Shown: one piece after another, positions 1-12,010 of the stretch
Numbering within the stretch: position 1 is the stretch's first letter
Layout: the number at the start of each line of letters is the position of its first letter
DNA from: Pilatotrama ljubarskyi
Taxonomy: Eukaryota; Basidiomycota; Agaricomycetes; Polyporales; Polyporaceae
Assembly (NCBI GenBank): GCA_022385805.1
Contig: MU277684.1
Span: 504,412-548,383 of the forward strand
DNA length: 43,972 nt
Direction of reading: 5' to 3'
Made by a program: the position numbers and the translations under genes
The notes under the pieces: model-generated
Database searches by the model: none
The model's input: the letters and a program-made list of their open reading frames with translations, nothing else
Told to the model about the DNA's origin: nothing

Positions 1-190
<190 letters not shown>

Positions 191-526
191 ATGACTGCAT
201 GGTGCAAGAGCTGGCTCTCAGGTATGCTTGGCTTGTCGCTAGCATGCATCCCGGGTGAGGCTCGACGACGTTGATGATCTTGTGCTCACTTTCCCTTTGG
301 TCGGTTCAAGCCTTTGTACGGTGGTGGTAGATGAATATATGCATTGTCTACGTTCGCACGTCTCTGGTGGTTTATGCTCAATAGTACGCCCATCACAAAC
401 ATCTATTGAAGAAGGTCCGCTGATTGACTCGGTGCAATCGGCTGTCATGATGGCACTCAAGACAAGAACGTATCTCATCAGGACGGTGGCAGAAAGGAAT
501 GAACTCTGTGATACTCGGGCTCCCTA
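191..526. other. convergent intergenic region
   Basis: This stretch lies between the 3' ends of two convergent genes and probably holds both 3' UTRs. No RNA gene, repeat or conserved frame was seen. Confidence 0.4.
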
Positions 527-2104
527 CTAGTAGTCGGGAGGCTGACGAAGAGGAGCCTGGTCGGAGGCCGATATGAAGACAGGCGATGCCGATGCCGACG
601 ACAGACGGAAAGGAATGTTTGGTTTGGATGAGGAAGACAGGCCGGGACTCGGAGAGCTCCGAGTCGCAGGCAGGAGCCTTGTAAGCCTGGTTGCAGACAT
701 TGGAGGGAGAGGGAAGCTTCCATCGAGGGAGGAGGTTGGGAAAGGAGGAAGGATTGATGGATTGACACGGGAGGAGTTGTCGCCGTGGATGGCACCGGTT
801 GGAGGAACCTCGCTGAGTCCAGCAGAGACACAGGGATGATGCGTCCCGGGAAGTTGTCGAACGTCCCGTTTGGCCCAGTCAGAAGCCCATTCGTGTTCTC
901 TCGCGCTCTGCTCTCAGCTTGAAGGAGGCTCTCGCGTTCGAACGAGTGCTGGATCGACACGTGCTCAGGTGCCAGGAATCGGTCGTTGATGTACCAGGCG
1001 ACGACTCTCGAAATTGAGCCGATGTTCGTGCCGGGTGGTGGTTGGCGTAGATCTGAGCACGTCGAGCACCTTTCTGGCCTGGGCGTGAAGCCCCTTCTCC
1101 TTTGCCACGTTCACCATAAGCCCCACGGCCTCATGGAGGATGAGCTCGTATTCCCGCCCGGGGAGCTCTGCGTGCGTGGTTGTGGCATAACCACGTATCG
1201 AGCTAAACATCTCAATTTCGTCCTCGATATCGACGTCGCGGTGTCGCACCCGTATGGCCTTGAGGGTCCTTAAAGCCTTATTACAGTGCAACAGGTAGTC
1301 CGCACACGTCGCCCAGCTCGGTTAATCTTCTTCTGCTCCTCTGCAAAGGCTGAGAGGGGCAGCTCGCTGTTCGCCTGTAGGGAGCACGAAGAGCTTTGAT
1401 CCGCGCGCCGTCCTCCGAGGTGACTATGGAGGGGTTTCACGGCCGTAGACACCCGTAGCATCTCCACCCAGGGCGCGTTCGAAGTACGACTCGCCATGAG
1501 CCAGTCCGCAAAGGCCTTGAGATAGGCCTCGTCTTCCTCGGTGGTTGAAGCGTACTCCGCGCGGAGAGTATCAAAGGGATCAATGGTCTGGACTGTGTAT
1601 CAGTGTGGCCGGCGGTAATCGTGCAGGGAGTCGATGTCCTGGAGGGACCCAGACCAGGAAATACGCGCCACGGCCCAGACGGTACAGCCTGAAAGAACGG
1701 CAAGAGGGTCTCTACCACCACCTGCGCGAAACACGGAAATGAGCAGGGACGAGATGAAGGCTGAGTTGGGAGTCATGCCGAAGAGTGGAATGGTGGGGAC
1801 CTCCGAAGCGAGAGGACCATCAAAGATGTCCAGGGCATTGACCGGGCGCGGTAGACGCCACAAAGGCCAGGGACGACTAGGGCGAGACGGGTAGAGGTAG
1901 CTGTAGGATGCACCACCTAAGAACCAGCATCGCCTCTGAGGTGAGGATCGGAGGACTAGGGCCAGCGCGCTCCCCCAGTGAGACGTAGCCGACGTCGACG
2001 TCGGCGATGGTTGGGCTTGAGATCGGGCGGTGGCAGGGAAAGAAAGCGCGATGAGACTTTGAGCTGCTAGTAGTGAAACGTCACGGTCCCACCCACATGC
2101 AGGA
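527..2104 (-). CDS. hypothetical protein, multi-exon (model incomplete)
   Basis: Coding evidence on the minus strand is clear in patches, but the model does not close. One exon runs down to 1665. It is joined across a well-supported 72 nt intron (1593-1664, GTATTT...CAG with a CTGAT branch point) to an exon starting at 1592 that encodes IDPFDTLRAEYAS and FADWLMASRTSNAPWVEML. Further coding blocks lie at about 1320-1060 (RVRHRDVDIEDEIEMF, LHEAVGLMVNVAKEKG) and about 1010-530 (VVAWYINDRFLAPEH, ending in a Ser/Pro-rich tail with a possible stop at 527-529). Introns between these blocks could not be placed with certainty. No ATG is evident in the first exon frame, so a further 5' exon is likely. 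The family is not recognised and no catalytic motif was seen. Outer coordinates are approximate. Confidence 0.4.
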
Positions 2105-2292
2105 AGTCACCCACCCATTGTTCACTAGAGGGGGCTGACATCTGCCCATAGTCCCGAACAGAATCGTGAGCTTCGTTTGTACTTCGAGCAAGGTCGGCCT
2201 AGGATTGTGGAACGGGCTGGATACAAATATGATACACGGAGTTACACCTACAATACATGCACTTGGTATGACTTCTACGTTTCTGACAGATT

Positions 2293-3463
2293 TTACGGGT
2301 GCTCGAGCAGGTATCCGCCGTCAATCGTGACAGTCTGTTATTAGTGTGAGTACGCTTCTGCCTTGATTTAGCTCGTAAACCCTGCATACCTGGCCATAAA
2401 GGTACTCGTTGGATGCGATGTACAACGCCGTCTGAGCCATATCCTCCTCGCGACCAGGACGACCAGCGGGGATACCCTTTTTCTCGCCGTAGTCGGGAGG
2501 GACCTCCATGGAGGACTTGTTCTTGTCGTCCGACTCACCCACTGCGGCGTCATGAGCATGAATTACTAGCCTCGCAGCGAATATAGGGTCACTCACCAGT
2601 CATCTCGCTCGGGAATATGCCAGGAGCGATACTGTTGACACGAACCTTCACGCCTGGACGACGGAGCTCCTGGGCGAGTAGAGTGCTGAGGTGTATCGTG
2701 GCCGCCTTGGAAGCGTTATATTTGAAATGGTGCTGGCTCGTTCTAGTGATCCCGGACATGGACGAAATGTTGATGACGGACGCGGTGTGTCCCTCGCGAG
2801 CAGCAGCGGAAAGCAGGGGTATGAAAGCAACTGTCGTGAAGAAATACCTGCATATATGCACGTCAATACGGTTCATAACATCAGTTGCCCGTGCTTAACG
2901 TACCCGATGACATTGGTTCTGTATACGGTCTCCCAGTCGGAGAGCTCCTCCTTCCAGAGCTCGTCTCTGAGCGCCTGGGCGCTCTCATCCCCCTTTTCGA
3001 CCGTGCTCGTGCCCAGACTGACGCCGGCATTATTGACGAGCACATCGACGTGCTTTTCATTCTTGCTGATCTCGCTGACGAGGTGCTGAATGGATGTCTT
3101 GTCGGTGACGTCCGCTGGTACGGGGATGATCTGGCCGCGGGGATTGAGGAGGGACTTGCCCCAAGCCTTGGCTGCTTGCTCAAGGGCCTCCGGGCGGCGG
3201 CCGGCGATGTACACACGAGCACCGTTGTTCGCGAAGGCTTGCGCAATCATGAGACCGATGCCTGTGCCGCCGCCTGTGACGACACAGACCCAGCCTTCGA
3301 CGTCGAACAGACGGGAGGTACCAAACTTGGCGTTTCCGGATGAAGAGGACATGTCGAGGTCAGAACGTCTGGTGATAGTGGTGGAGAGCGTGCGAGCTGG
3401 CTTGAGGATGCGAGGAGCAGCGGCTGCTGGTTGCTTGAGTACAGAGCGGAAGATGGAGAACAT
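2293..3463 (-). CDS. short-chain dehydrogenase/reductase, probably mitochondrial
   Basis: Four exons (3463-2904, 2847-2597, 2541-2390, 2334-2293) join in frame to 334 residues, separated by 54-56 nt GT-AG introns. Classical SDR motifs are all present: TGGGTGIG at residues 63-70 (cofactor glycine motif), NNAG at 144-147, catalytic Ser near 215-216, and YNASK with Tyr230 and Lys234. Arginines after beta-strand 2 (AGRR, 87-90) suggest NADP(H). The first ~35 residues are rich in Arg, Ala and Ser with no acids, as in a mitochondrial presequence. Met38 starts at the end of this region and could give a cytosolic form. The C-terminus VTIDGGYLLEHP fits the SDR cofactor-binding end. It resembles fungal RhlG/3-oxoacyl-reductase-like SDRs, but the substrate cannot be told from sequence. 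Confidence 0.93.
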
Positions 3464-3819
3464 GGTCGACTACGGACGGTGGCGAGCACTTTATAGTCGT
3501 TGGAGACCATGGCAGTCGGAGCTGGGCGTGTTCGAGAACGGGTGGCATTGGAAAGCACTGTCGTCACAACTCCCTCACTCTTTGCGGTAAGTGGAGTCCA
3601 CACGCCGCTTCACATCAGAGTGCGTCGTGACACACCCACAACGTGACACACGTCCGTCACATCTCGCGCATCACTCAGGGACCAGAAGTGCTGCGAGCAC
3701 GCAAAAGGGTAGCTCGAGTGCCTGTTGAAGAAGGTGAATACAACATGACGAAAGACAATTATTCACGAGCACATAATCCAGCCAAGAAAAGCAAGCCCCA
3801 CGGCAGAAGCAGAGGACGC
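3464..3819. other. intergenic: SDR promoter and eIF3b 3' region
   Basis: Both neighbouring genes are on the minus strand, so this stretch holds the SDR upstream region and the eIF3b 3' UTR. No TATA box, RNA gene or repeat was recognised. Confidence 0.4.
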
Positions 3820-6446
3820 CTACTCGATGACCTCCTCCTCGATCTGCTCGATGACCTCGTCTACCCACACCTCGATCTCCTCCTTCTCCTCCTCCTGCGG
3901 CGCCTTCTTCGCAGGCTCGACCTTCTTTCCGCGCCGTCTCCGCTCCTCCGCGGCCTCCTCCTTGCACCGCTGCCGCCATGCGTTCCACTCGTCCACCAGC
4001 CGCTTCCGGTGAGCAATGAGCTCCGCGCTGACGTTGCTCTCCTCCGCAGCGTCCTCTTCATCGAAGACCCGGCTGTACTCCTTGAGGTTGCGACGGATTT
4101 GCCTCTGCTGCTCCTTCGTGAGCAGCGTCGGCGGCCGAGGGCGCCAGAGGAATTGCTTAAAGCGGTCCAGGATGTGCTTCTCTAATTCTTGTCCGCGGAA
4201 GTCCCAGATAGCATAGCCGTTTTCAAGCTGCAACTCTGGGTCACACACAACAGCAGAAGTCAAGGGTCATGGATGACGTACCGTATGCCTCCAAGCACTG
4301 GCGCTCGTTGCGAGGTACCTGCCGCTGGGATCCCACTCGGCATCGGTCAGCGCGTAGTGGTCCGCAGTGCCGAGGTGCTGGATGCCGCTTCCCCATGGCG
4401 CACCCTCGCGGCGCGTCTCATCCGTGGTGAAGTCCAGGTCCCAGAACTCCAGCTCAGACTTACTCGATGACCCGACGGTCGCGAGCACGACATGGCGACC
4501 ACGTGGTGACCAACGCACGGTGTTGCTCGTTCGTGCAGGAAGAGTCTTGAGCAGCTTAAAGTCGCCCTTTGTACGATCGAGCTGGTAGAAGCTGACGTCC
4601 GTCTTGATGGTAATACCAGGACCAGGATTCCCAAGATTGGGATCGCTGCTTGAGACAAGCGCAAACCGCTCGCCTTTCGGCTCCCAAGAGAAGTCGGTGA
4701 CGGTGTCTGTGATAGGGTCATCCGTCAGTGAGGGTTATAAGGCGTTTATTGAGATGCCCACCTTTGAGCTCGACGATCTCGACGGGGAAATCCTTCTCGC
4801 GGATACGGAAGATCTCCAGGTTGCAGAAGATGGACTTCTTCGTTTTGGTGTGGCGATCAACCTTCACGCACAGGAAATCGCCCTGATTTTGCCAGTAAAG
4901 TTTGCACTATACAGGCGATACTGTCAGCCATCGTCCTCCCGCCGGGTATCGAGCCGATAGCCTACCTCGGTGACGTTGAACAGGTTCTTCTGCCGCAAGA
5001 GCTCGCGGCCGGGGAAGTTCATCAATGACACACGCGCAGGCTGGTTCTGAACCTCGGGCGTCCAGTAGGCAAGCATGTTCTCCCACGCTTTCTTCTGCTT
5101 CGCCGGTGCACCATTCGCCTTATTTTCCTTCTCCATCTCCTCGCGGTCCTTATCCCCAATCGGGCGCCACTCGAAGTCGACGACGCCCTCGATCTTGATG
5201 CTCTTCTTGCCCTGCAAGTGCATGCCCGGGAGCTCGTACACGCTGATCTGTTGCCCTGGCGTGACGCGCCCGACGAACTTGTCGTCCGGACTCCACTTGA
5301 GCGCGGGCCACTGCATCTGCTTCTTCGCTTCGTCGCCCTCGGGGTAAATGCTCGGGAATGTGCGGAGCAGGTTGCCGGTCTTGATGTCCCACACAGCGAT
5401 GTTGTTGCCCTCATCCTCGGGCGAGAAGTACTGCGGGCCCTGCTCGGCGCCCTCGCGCACGACGATCGGGTCGAAGGACCAAGTGACGAGGTATTGCTCA
5501 TTCGGCGAGAAGTCGATGAGCTTCACAAGCGGATGCGCGAACCGCTGTTGCGGCTCCCACGACGGACCACCCCACAGACGCACACCTTGGCGATGCAGCG
5601 TTGCGAAGTAAGTACCCATTGGAGACCAGGAGACGTAGAGGTCCGTCCAGTTCTGCGGGAAAGATGGTTGGGGAAAGAGCGCGGGGCGAAGTCTGAGAGG
5701 TACTCACGGGCTTGCTGTACGCGATCTCGCACTGCGAGGGCTTTCCGTGCCAATGGATTTCGACCTCGTCTCCGCGGTAGGTAGCGTACTGGTCGCGACC
5801 TTGTGGGTCGGCCAGCCAAGCGCGCAGATGTTCCTGCACCAGTAACGTTTAATACATCATGTCAAGCCAGGGCACTCGAGCAATTCGGCTTACCTTGGGC
5901 TTGTACTCTTCCGGCGGTGGCTCGTGGTATGTCTCATCCATATTCAGGTAACGCTCGAAGTCGGTGAAGCGGTTGATGAGGAACATATGTTTTGCGTCGA
6001 ATTGGTGCCCGTTCATGGCCAAGAGCGCACGATTCGCGTCGTCGGCGTTCTTGAACTCCATGAAGATATAGCTGCGACCCAACGTAGTCGGTTTCTGGGT
6101 AGAGGTGAGCGAACCTGGGAAGACGCACCCTTTGCTCTTGCCCTTCGCATCGTCCCAAGGCACGGTGATGTTCTCGGGCTTAATGGGACACCCCTTGCGC
6201 GAGAAATCCTTGGAGATCTTCTGCAGGAGCTTCTCCAGCTTCGACTTGTCGATGACCGGCACTCCGTCCACAACAAGGATGTTGTCGAGACCCTCATCGT
6301 ACTCGACCTGGTATCTGTGAGGGAAGAAATTCCGTCTGAACTTTTGAGGGAGGAGGGAGAACCAATATAACACACTTTGCTTCAATATCTGAATAGTCGA
6401 TCCCCTCGTCCTCGTGCGCTACGCCGTTTACGCCGTTGGGTGCCAT
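3820..6446 (-). CDS. PRT1: translation initiation factor eIF3 subunit b (Prt1 homologue)
   Basis: Eight exons (6446-6376, 6314-6129, 6071-5894, 5833-5708, 5652-4966, 4906-4762, 4706-4282, 4227-3820) give 741 residues, the usual length for fungal eIF3b. An RRM occupies about residues 40-125 ([14 protein letters not shown], then [16 protein letters not shown]). It is followed by the eIF3b beta-propeller ([42 protein letters not shown]). The C-terminal helix is acidic and contains WRPRPP; in yeast this region binds eIF3i and eIF3g. The protein is a scaffold of the eIF3 complex on the 40S subunit. The intron at 6072-6128 is 57 nt, in phase and stop-free, but removing it restores the conserved SKGYIFMEF. 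The start ATG at 6446 gives a short acidic N-terminus. Confidence 0.97.
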
Positions 6447-7085
6447 GATGCTAGTGGTCGTCGTGTGGTACGTCGAGCGAAAAATTGGACACCAAGCAGA
6501 AGCGATTCAGACCCTGGTTTAGGGTTTGAACTAACAGGCGGAGCGCCCGCGCACTTGGCGCCCGTGAGCTGACTCCGACCTCGAAAGTTGGTCAAAACGG
6601 ACAGCAGGGTATTAACGGTTCCCTCAAGCTCAGGCGCGCGCAGACATTACCCTGTCTCATTAGTTGTCATTGTACGCGCGGGTTAAGCCTCACGAGGGAC
6701 AGCAGATACTATCGAGATGCAACAGAAACTAGGAGAGTAGGCTGGACAAAACGAGAGAAAACGGAGGTGAGGGCTTCGCGAGTCGTAGATGTATCATGGC
6801 GGCAAACATTCGAGACGAGCTGGGCGGTACGGGACGAGACAAATGCGATGCAGAGGGGGGATGTATAACAGATTCCGCATGCGAACATAGAACGTGTGGG
6901 GAAAGGACAGAAGACGAGATTGACAGAGCGTCATGAGGAACGTGGAAGTGACATTCGATAGCCGTAGGATGGACGGTGTAGACGTAGACACGGAAAGGAT
7001 TTGTACGAACGATGAAACAAAGCCAGAATAGTAGAAGTATTACGAAGTAGATACTTGATTGTCCTTGTGGCGACGCGACGACGGT
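6447..7085. other. intergenic: eIF3b promoter and 3' region of RRM gene
   Basis: The first ~150 bases next to 6446 are presumably the eIF3b upstream region, and 6600-7085 probably the 3' UTR of the RNA-binding protein gene on the same strand. The 65-codon minus frame at 6794-6991 has no coding signature. Nothing else was seen. Confidence 0.4.
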
Positions 7086-10000
7086 TTAGCGTGAGGCGGT
7101 GTGCGACTGCGAGTTGTCATGGTCGTCGAGGGCAAGACTAGCCAGAGTGCCATTGAGGTCCCGAATGACGTCAGAATCCTGTCCCTGCGGCATGCATTGG
7201 TCCTGGGTTTGCGAGCCCCGACGGGCAGCTTCAGGCCGCGCGACAGCCGCATCCTGTCGGCTGGAGGCACGGGCAGGCTGGTACGTCCCTGGCGCCGGGG
7301 ACTCGCCGAGGAACGACGTGAAGCGGTGCGAAACGCTCGGAGGACGGACATTCTGTATCGAAGTGGGCGAGACCTTTCCGCTAGCACTCGCAACCTTCTC
7401 ATCCTGGCTGGTGTACCAGGGCGTGTAGGCTTTGGAAGCGTGAGAGAGAGATTGCCCCTGGGCGTTTGAAGCCTCGGTGTTCGAACGTTCTCCCAAGTAC
7501 GCGGGATCGGGGGAGAAGGGAGAAAAGGTAGAAGACGTCGCAGAGTTGCCAGTCTGGCGCGGAGCAAAGACGGGAGGAGCGAATGCGTTGAACGACGCCA
7601 AGCGATCGCCATCGACGTCGTTGAGCAGAGCAGCTGCAATCTGACGCTCGTTACTCACATTCTCCGCACCACTAGTAGTGGCACCGCTGCCGCTAGCTAG
7701 GAGGTTCGTCAGCCCAAACTTCTCGAGAAGCTGAAGGGCTTGCTCGGGGGTCAAGGAGTTGGGATTCTGCTGAGTGGCAGCTGGCATGTTCGGCGCCTGC
7801 ACGCCTTGGGCCAGTTGTGCCTGGTACTGGGCCTGGAACGCAGCAGCCTGCGCGGCCTGAGCTGCCGCTTGCGCTGCCTTGTCTGCATAGACATCAGCCA
7901 AGTGTTTATGGAACAAGAGCAGCAAGCTTACATTGGCTCCGCCCCCAGCTGAGTCGAATCCTACTGCCCCCGATAGGGAAGCCTTGCATTTTCTCGATGG
8001 CCCGCTCCGCGTCAGGTTTCCTGACAAACTGGACGAATCCGCAGTGCTTGCCAACAGGGACTTTGACCTGGAGATAGTAGTGAGTACATGGCGGGACGGG
8101 CAGCGTGAGGGAAGCGCTTACGTAGTGGATCTCGCCGAACGGAGCAAAGAAGGTCCTGAGGGTCTCCTCCGAGATCAGGGGAGACAACCCCCCAACAAAG
8201 ACCGTGGTATTGTAGGGATCGGAAGACGTCAACTGTTCGCCATTAGGCCCGATGAGGTTCGACAGTATAGCGCGAGCCTGCGCGTGGTGCTTCCACGACT
8301 CCTCCGAGAGGTTGTATCTCTGAGCCAGCATCTGTTCGCTGTTCGCGAAGGGCGCCGTGATCGACGGCACGGAAGTGCCAGAAGACGTGGCCGAAGCGGA
8401 TCCATTGGTACCCGCGAACTGACCTCCTTTCAGGGCGTCATCGGAGGAGGCGGATGCTAACGTCGACGAGGATGCCGCGCTAGTCCCGGAGCTGAGAGAA
8501 GGGGCAGACAGCGACGACGCAGAACCGGAGTTGGAGACAGCCGTGCTCGTCAGAGAGTTGTTGGAATTCGACGCTGCAGTGGAGCCTGCAAGGGGCGCCG
8601 AGACACTCTTGGCTTGAGAGGCGCTGGGGAGGGCAAGCGCGTGCGTTGCAGAATCGTGCATCGGGTGCACTGGGGGAGATTGAACCATAGAAGGGTACGG
8701 CATTTGAGAGAAATCGAAGCCTGCCATGCCCGGGGCCGGCTTGAACTTCGCAGTCGCAGGTGAGATGCGCACTACACGCATATAGTCAGCGAAAGCTGTA
8801 AAATAAACCGAAGTGGAACTCACTGGGCCGTGAAAGGCAGTAGAGCCCATGCATCTCGATAAGAGCACGCTGCTGGTCGGCTTCGTCGGTGAACCTAACA
8901 CACGGATCAGCTATGCATAGACACCATGCAGGAGCGCACCGTACCTGACGAAGCCGTAACCGCGGGAGACGCCAGTCACAGGGTCGAGCATGATCTTCGC
9001 ACTCTTGCAGCTCAAGAACGGTCGGATGAAGCGCGGCTCACGATCGTTCCGCAAGCCAAGTACCGGGTTCCGGAAGACCGCCACAAGGTCAGAGTTCGAC
9101 ACCTCCGGCGCGAGGTCGCCCACGAAGATGCTGTATTCCTTTGGGTACTGGGGGTTCTGCACGCCAGGGATAGAGATCGTTTGTCCAGGTATAGTCGCGG
9201 GGAGCGGCGCGGAAGGAACCGAAGAAGCCCAATTGAGCGAGAACGGCTTGGAAGAGTTGGGCATTGTCGGCGGGGGGTTGCTGCTGTTGACCTGCGAGAG
9301 CACGGAAGCCGCGTGCGCCTGGGTCGGGAAAGTCAAAAAGCAATAGCCCGGGTTGTTGGCCTGCTGTCCCGTAATAGGATCTGGGGCAGGACGGGGCACC
9401 TTGATGCTGACGGGATCCCAGCCCATGAGGGTGCAGACCTGCTTGGCATATTCTTCATCCATCCAGGGCTCAAGTTCACCCCACCAGAGGGTCGTACGTG
9501 CGGAAGGGGTGGAGGCGTTGGGAGAAGAAAGAGACTGGGATTGTGCAGGCGGGAGTTGGACTGACAACGGACTGGGCTGCTGGTGGTGCTGAGGCGGTCG
9601 CTGGTTCAAGAAGGCGTCGCGGTTATCGCGGTCGGGGAAAGGAGGAGAGGACGCCAAGAGGGGGGAGGTGTAGAGGTCAGGGAGGCCGCGCGGAGGGGAG
9701 GGGCGATGATGGTGGTTAAAGGTCAAGGGAGGGCCGGAGGGTTGAACTTGTGAAGACATGCCCCCGCTGCCGTCCCCGGACGGCCTGCCCGTGTTCGGCG
9801 TCGCCGAATACGACCCTGGCTTCGAATTCCAGCTGCCTCCAGTCCCGACGCCGATCCCCTGCGTAGAACTGAGCATCCTGGGGCCGACAAAGGACGAGAA
9901 GCCGGAGCCGCCCATGTTGTTCGATGTCAAGGGCCGGCGATCGGCCGGGAAAGGCGGTGGGGAGGAGCTGTAGGACGAGTTGTAGAACGTTGTCGAGCCA

Positions 10001-10179
10001 AACTCCTGTGCGCCAAAGTCTCTCGATGACGCCGACGAATTCTCCCGCAGCCCTTCCCTGGGCATGAATTCCCTGAGGTGTCCACCGAAGTCCTGCCCTC
10101 CAGAGCCATGCTCCCCGCCGTTCCGGCCGTCGAACCCAACGTGGTCATAGTCCTGACCGTGGGCTTCCGAGCGTGACAT
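7086..10179 (-). CDS. RNA-binding protein with three RRMs (Nam8/Csx1/TIA1-like)
   Basis: Five exons (10179-8945, 8894-8824, 8771-8122, 8067-7932, 7882-7086) give 962 residues. RRM1 starts at TLWWGELEPWMDEEYA (about residue 229), RRM2 at YSIFVGDLAPEV (about 348) and RRM3 at TTVFVGGLSPLISEE (about 624, ending in GGSRIRLSWGRSQY). This order and spacing match yeast Nam8/Ngr1 and fission yeast Csx1, which act in splicing and mRNA stability. The N-terminal ~225 residues are Gly/Ser/Pro-rich and disordered. The RRM2-RRM3 linker is very Ser/Ala-rich, and an Ala/Gln helix follows RRM3. RRM2 carries an extra ~15 residues before SCKSAKIM compared with yeast. The intron at 8068-8121 is 54 nt and stop-free; splicing restores the RNP core. 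An in-frame ATG at 10344 would add 55 residues; 10179 is preferred but not proven. Confidence 0.9.
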
Positions 10180-12010
10180 GTCGAACCCGACGTGAAGATC
10201 GGAAGGGGTCCTGTAGATCGATGGGCGCAAGTGTCGTATGGATTGGCGGTCCTTCGGCTCCGTGTGTGCGGCGTCCGGGAGGCGAGAAATGAGAAGAATC
10301 GACAGCGAGACTACGGACAAGAAACTCGATGCAGAGAAAAACAAGCAGAAGAGCTATGCGCGAACGACAAGTCAGCGACAAACGGAGGAGAGCGATTCGA
10401 ATGGATATAGGCAGGGATTTCGACAGCGATACGACAGGGGGTGGACGTCCCGCGGGACGCTCGGCGGGTGAGTGCGTTTTTCTAGGACTGGGTCGCCTCA
10501 GAGTCGGGGGAGGAGGACAGAGACAAAGCCAGGCGAGTGCTCGAGATGCGGAGTGTAGATTGTGGCGGAGTTTCCGGAGAGCGACGCCGCGATTCACGCA
10601 AGCACGAGGATATCACTGGATAACATCTTGAAAGGTACAAAAGGCGGGGGCGGTTCTTATACCCGCGCCTTGGCCAGCATGATCTAGGCCATTCTTGGTC
10701 AAATATTTATTGTGCGCATGCTCCAGCGGCCGCAGCGTAGAGGCGTTTGCGGACGCCGCCGCGCGGCGGATCAATTCACAAACTCGATGGCGCACGGGCG
10801 CCTGTGCGCATGCATTGTTTCGGATCGGGCCCGGGCATGCATAGTGGTCTCTCGCAGCACCAAAGTTGCCAATCGATTTGTGCTCGCGCTCAACATCAAC
10901 GCTCATTAGGCCCTAGATATACGGTGAGGCAGATAGTCCTGCATAGAGAGACGCTTAGGCGATGGTTGTCGTGCTTTGCGAACTATAATTGGTCGAAGTT
11001 ACCGATTCCCTCCAAGTGATTCAATTCCTATCTGCACCCTCCTCTCATTCAATGGCCTGGGCCATTCCACAGTATAATGCCCTATAGTGGGAATCTTTGG
11101 CCCTAAGCTGGCATACAGCAGGCCTTGTCCGTGCTGGCTATGTCAACGATGGCCATCCACCCACAAGTTACTGCATATGTCGACCTCTCGACAGTTCTAT
11201 TATGAGGTGGACGCTTCGTCCCACGCTAGTGCAGGTTCCAACCACGACAAGATCGCATAGCCCTATTGTCCGCTGAAGTGATAGGACTCAATCCTAACGC
11301 TTAGCTTAGTGGCGATTATGACTTGTTTGAGGCTATGATGGTCAGTCCTACCTCCAGGAACATCGAGGGTAAATTTTTTGGATGAGAGGCATCTGCGAGC
11401 TCGAGAGTCCACTGCTGTGGCGATCGCTGAAATGCGATGATACTGTTGAAGTACACGTACAACATCGTCACAGAAGTGATCGCCCACGCTGAATTCCTAT
11501 TAAAGACTTCCAAAGCTACACGCTTGGTGTGGGTCCCACTAGTGGCGGACTGGCGGGGTGCAGACCCGGCGCAGCATTGCCTGGTGCATCTCTCGGGCCT
11601 CTTGTGCGAGCGGGTGCAACGCCGGTCTAAGTGGGAATATGAATACGACTCGCGGGCTGGATCTCCTTGAAATCATGGCAGAGAGCACCAAAAGTCCGTG
11701 GTGGATGAGTTGTATCTTGGTTGCCGTAATACGTGGGGGTTTGCCTAATCTGGCGAGTACGTAAGCGAGTAACCACCGGGAAGCGCCCATGCCGCGTGCG
11801 ATTCGAAGTCGGCATCGACTGTCCAGTTGCTGGGACTGCGACCGCCAGAGAGCCCAGCACTGCTCTCTGCAGAGTCTTCCTTCAGAGGCCTCCTGGCTTC
11901 CCCATACCCCTTTCTTCGTTCTCGTTCCCGGTTTCCCGCATACCACCATCTGTCAAGGTCTCTATACTCTCACGACCCCGATACCACCGACGCGCGGCGA
12001 CTCATGAGCG
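10180..12010. other. long divergent intergenic region
   Basis: This ~1.8 kb lies between two divergently transcribed genes (RRM protein and neurofibromin). It holds a perfect 14 bp GC palindrome at 10756-10769 and two copies of TGTGCGCATGC near 10711 and 10802. The stretch just before 12011 is pyrimidine-rich, like many fungal 5' leaders. An ATG at 12004 opens a short uORF. No frame in either strand shows coding character, and no 5S rRNA or tRNA was found. Confidence 0.4.

Noticed and set aside
573..839. 88-codon plus-strand frame
   Set aside because: It is antisense to the better supported, though incomplete, minus-strand coding region ending near 527.
11539..11949. 136-codon minus-strand frame in the RRM-neurofibromin gap
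   Set aside because: Codon use and composition are unlike the neighbouring genes, no splice continuation or domain was found.
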